A stretch of 64,000 nt of DNA from Streptomyces sp. NRRL WC-3618. Lineage in GTDB: Bacteria; Actinomycetota; Actinomycetes; Streptomycetales; Streptomycetaceae. Below, one piece after another: positions 62,276-64,000 of this stretch. Position 1 is the first letter of the stretch; each line of letters opens with the position of its first letter. The stretch covers positions 1-64,000 of the forward strand of contig NZ_LGDW01000236.1 in the NCBI RefSeq assembly GCF_001280005.1, given 5' to 3'. The notes beneath the pieces are model-generated. The model worked only from the letters and a program-made list of their open reading frames with translations. It had not been told where the DNA came from and searched no databases. The position numbers and the translations under genes were made by a program.

Positions 62276-62929
62276 TCAGATCCGGTAGCCGGAGCCGGGC
62301 ACGGTGACGATCACCGGCGGCTCACCGAGCTTGCGGCGCAGGGTCATCACGGTCACCCGTACGACATTGGTGAACGGGTCGGTGTTCTCGTCCCAGGCCT
62401 TCTCCAGAAGCTGCTCGGCGGAGACGACCGCGCCCTCGCTGCGCAGCAGCACCTCCAGGACGGCGAACTCCTTGGGCGCGAGCTGGACTTCCTTGCCGTC
62501 GCGGAAGACCTCGCGGCGGTTCGGGTCGAGTTTGATGCCGGCGCGCTCCAGGACGGGCGGCAGCGGCAGACTCGTACGCCGGCCGAGGGCACGCACGCGT
62601 GCCGTCAGCTCGCTGAAGGCGAAGGGCTTGGGAAGGTAGTCGTCGGCGCCGATCTCCAGCCCCTCGACCCGGTCACTGACGTCCCCGGAAGCGGTGAGCA
62701 TCAGCACGCGCGTGGGCATGCCGAGTTCGACGATCTTGCGGCAGACGTCGTCGCCGTGCACCAGCGGGAGGTCCCGGTCGAGAACGACCACGTCGTAGTC
62801 GTTGACGCCGATGCGCTCCAAAGCCGCCGCACCGTCGTACACGACGTCGACGGCCATGGCCTCCCGGCGCAGTCCGGTGGCCACCGCATCGGCGAGCAGT
62901 TGCTCGTCCTCGACGACGAGTACGCGCAC
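62276..62929 (-). CDS. cutR: Response regulator CutR
   Basis: 217 residues from GTG 62929 (AAGGA site). OmpR family: VLVVEDEQLLADAVATGLRR, phospho-Asp in DYDVVVLDRDLPLVHGDDV, DDYLPKPFAFSELTARVRAL, winged helix LAPKEFAVLEVLLRSEGAVV and RVTVMTLRRKLGEPPVIVTV. Pairs with CutS. First gene of the operon. Confidence 0.88.
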   Translation of the reverse strand: MRVLVVEDEQLLADAVATGLRREAMAVDVVYDGAAALERIGVNDYDVVVLDRDLPLVHGDDVCRKIVELGMPTRVLMLTASGDVSDRVEGLEIGADDYLPKPFAFSELTARVRALGRRTSLPLPPVLERAGIKLDPNRREVFRDGKEVQLAPKEFAVLEVLLRSEGAVVSAEQLLEKAWDENTDPFTNVVRVTVMTLRRKLGEPPVIVTVPGSGYRI

Positions 62930-63337
62930 GTCGTTTGTCCTTCCTCGGGGTCGCCCGCGGGCCGGCCGGCACGTTGGCGGAAAACTGTTCGTGTGGTCAG
63001 GCCACCATCCTGCCGCTTTCGCCCGTAAACCGGTTGTAAGAGGCCCCCCGGCGATCACCGCACCGACCCTGCCGACGGCGGTGGGAAGAATTCTCGGCGG
63101 GTTGAGGTTTCCCTCGAACGAAGCGGGGGGAGGACGGTTTTACACCCCGCGATCACGCTCTGCGTGTGCCATGACACCTAGTGGTACACCGAACCGCTTC
63201 CGCAGAGCGGGCGTGGGTGTCCGGCACCGTCGCCGCCCAGCAGGGCAGCGCTGGGCACCCAGTTGGAGACGTGATCGCCCCTCCGGACGGCACACCCCCG
63301 TGCCATCGACCCACGACCCAGGACGAGGGGGCGCAGC
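62930..63337. other. 408-bp divergent intergenic region
   Basis: Lies between cutR (leftward) and the 57-residue ORF (rightward). Promoters for both must be here. No coding frame has credible bias. I see no clear boxes beyond AT-rich words near 63040-63160. Confidence 0.4.
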
Positions 63338-63511
63338 ATGGACGCATTCACCGCAGGACTTCTGCAGCGCATAAGGGCGACCGAGACCGACCTGACGCGG
63401 GCTCGTGACGACGGCGACGACTTCCTCGTCGAGGTGGAACAGGCCGAGCTCGACGACCTGCGCCGCCTCGCCGCCGAACACGGTGTGGAGGTCGGCGCGG
63501 CAAGCGTCTGA
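63338..63511 (+). CDS. Small conserved-looking protein, 57 aa
   Basis: ATG 63338 with a GAGGGG site. MDAFTAGLLQRIRATETDL leads into a two-helix acidic protein (ARDDGDDFLVEVEQAELDDL, RRLAAEHGVEVG). High GC3 throughout and its own strong terminator just downstream support a real gene. Family not identified. Confidence 0.7.
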   Translation: MDAFTAGLLQRIRATETDLTRARDDGDDFLVEVEQAELDDLRRLAAEHGVEVGAASV

Positions 63512-63526
63512 TCAGCCGGCAGAATG

Positions 63527-63576
63527 AAAAAAGGGGACCCCGGTATCGATCCAGTGCCGGGGCTCCCCCTTTTTTT
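63527..63576. terminator. Bidirectional intrinsic terminator
   Basis: AAAAAAGGGG, ACCCCGG, loop, CCGGGG, CTCCCCC, TTTTTTT: a long hairpin flanked by A- and T-tracts, so it serves the 57-residue ORF on the plus strand and the inositol phosphatase gene on the minus strand. Confidence 0.9.
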
Positions 63577-63614
63577 GCCTCGTCCGCCTCCAGGCGCCTC
63601 CGGTGTGCCGTCGG

Positions 63615-64000
63615 TCAGTCGTGCCAGGCGCCGAAGTCCTCCAGGAGGCGCTGGAGGGGTTCGAAGACACCGGGGGCGCCCGCGACCGTCAGATCGCGTG
63701 ACGGGCGCTCTCCGGGGCGTCCACCTGTCCGCGCGCCCGCCTCTCGCGCGATCAGGTCACCCGCGGCGACGTCCCAGGCGTTGAGACCCCGCTCGTAGTA
63801 ACCGTCGAGGCGGCCCGCCGCCACATCGCACAGGTCGACCGCAGCCGAGCCGCCGCGCCGGATGTCACGCAGCAGCGGGATCAGCTGCCGGACCACCTCG
63901 GCCTGGTGGGCCTTGACCTCGGCGACGTAGTTGAAGCCCGTGGACACCAGGGCCTGGTCCAGGGGCGGCGCCGGGCGGACGGCGAGCCGGCGGTCGCCCT
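63615..64000 (-). CDS. Inositol monophosphatase family protein (5' end outside window)
   Basis: The C-terminal 128 codons are visible. GGSAAVDLCDVAAGRLDGYY and the metal/substrate motif NAWDVAAGDLIAREAGAR are the second IMPase signature (WDxAAG). The first signature and the catalytic DxD lie beyond base 64000. Probably dephosphorylates inositol phosphate or a related sugar phosphate. Confidence 0.85.
   Translation of the reverse strand, partial: GDRRLAVRPAPPLDQALVSTGFNYVAEVKAHQAEVVRQLIPLLRDIRRGGSAAVDLCDVAAGRLDGYYERGLNAWDVAAGDLIAREAGARTGGRPGERPSRDLTVAGAPGVFEPLQRLLEDFGAWHD

Overview
This is high-GC actinobacterial DNA, almost certainly from a Streptomyces chromosome. GC at third codon positions is very high. 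Many genes start with GTG or overlap as ATGA/GTGA, and several families are typical of the genus: a SepF paralogue, GAF-ANTAR proteins, DUF3710, DUF3159, DUF3093, DUF4193 and the CutRS two-component system. I recognised no rRNA, tRNA or CRISPR array.

Left part (1-11.3 kb): the Pnkp/Hen1 RNA-repair pair (pnkp runs off the left edge), convergent genes for a secreted M1 peptidase and a secreted Vps62-like protein, an F420-type LLM oxidoreductase, a 56-residue ORF, then a minus-strand run with a conserved hypothetical, an ABC-type ATPase translationally coupled to a MazG-like pyrophosphohydrolase, and a SepF paralogue. 11.5-21.2 kb: a 1365-residue fusion of assimilatory nitrate reductase with a CysJ-like flavoprotein, preceded by a possible GlnR half-site. 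Next come a large membrane protein, an ECF sigma factor beside a Met/His-rich membrane protein, two gene remnants, and an SDR39U1 oxidoreductase with a palindromic operator over its promoter.

Middle (21.2-41.1 kb): a three-gene overlapping operon (ThDP enzyme, enolase-superfamily enzyme, GH15 glycosidase), a 210-bp MITE-like element, a giant FAD/Fe-S dehydrogenase, a hemerythrin, and an accessory respiratory set (lone cytochrome b, lone cytochrome oxidase subunits I and IV, membrane-tailed SDR). Three consecutive ANTAR/GAF-ANTAR regulators, a CYP152-type P450 and a type IB topoisomerase follow.

41.1-46.7 kb is a decaying heptose/glycan cluster. GT2 and two GT9 genes look intact. The HAD phosphatase, the GmhA isomerase, a second-type glycosyltransferase, the HldE-like enzyme and an epimerase are truncated, fused by deletion or frameshifted.

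Right part (46.8-64 kb) looks like conserved core chromosome: an RNA methyltransferase, a potassium locus (KimA-like permease, two TrkA/RCK proteins, KdpD/KdpE without kdpFABC), DUF3159 and OB-fold proteins, dut with a thioesterase and DUF3710, DUF3093, DUF4193, CutRS (both redox cysteines of CutS visible), a small conserved ORF, and the C-terminal part of an inositol monophosphatase cut by the right edge.

I saw no clear new multi-gene system. The most unusual items are the collapsed heptose cluster, the orphan respiratory module with two C-terminally anchored oxidoreductases, the ATPase-MazG pair, and the Met/His-rich membrane protein next to a sigma factor.
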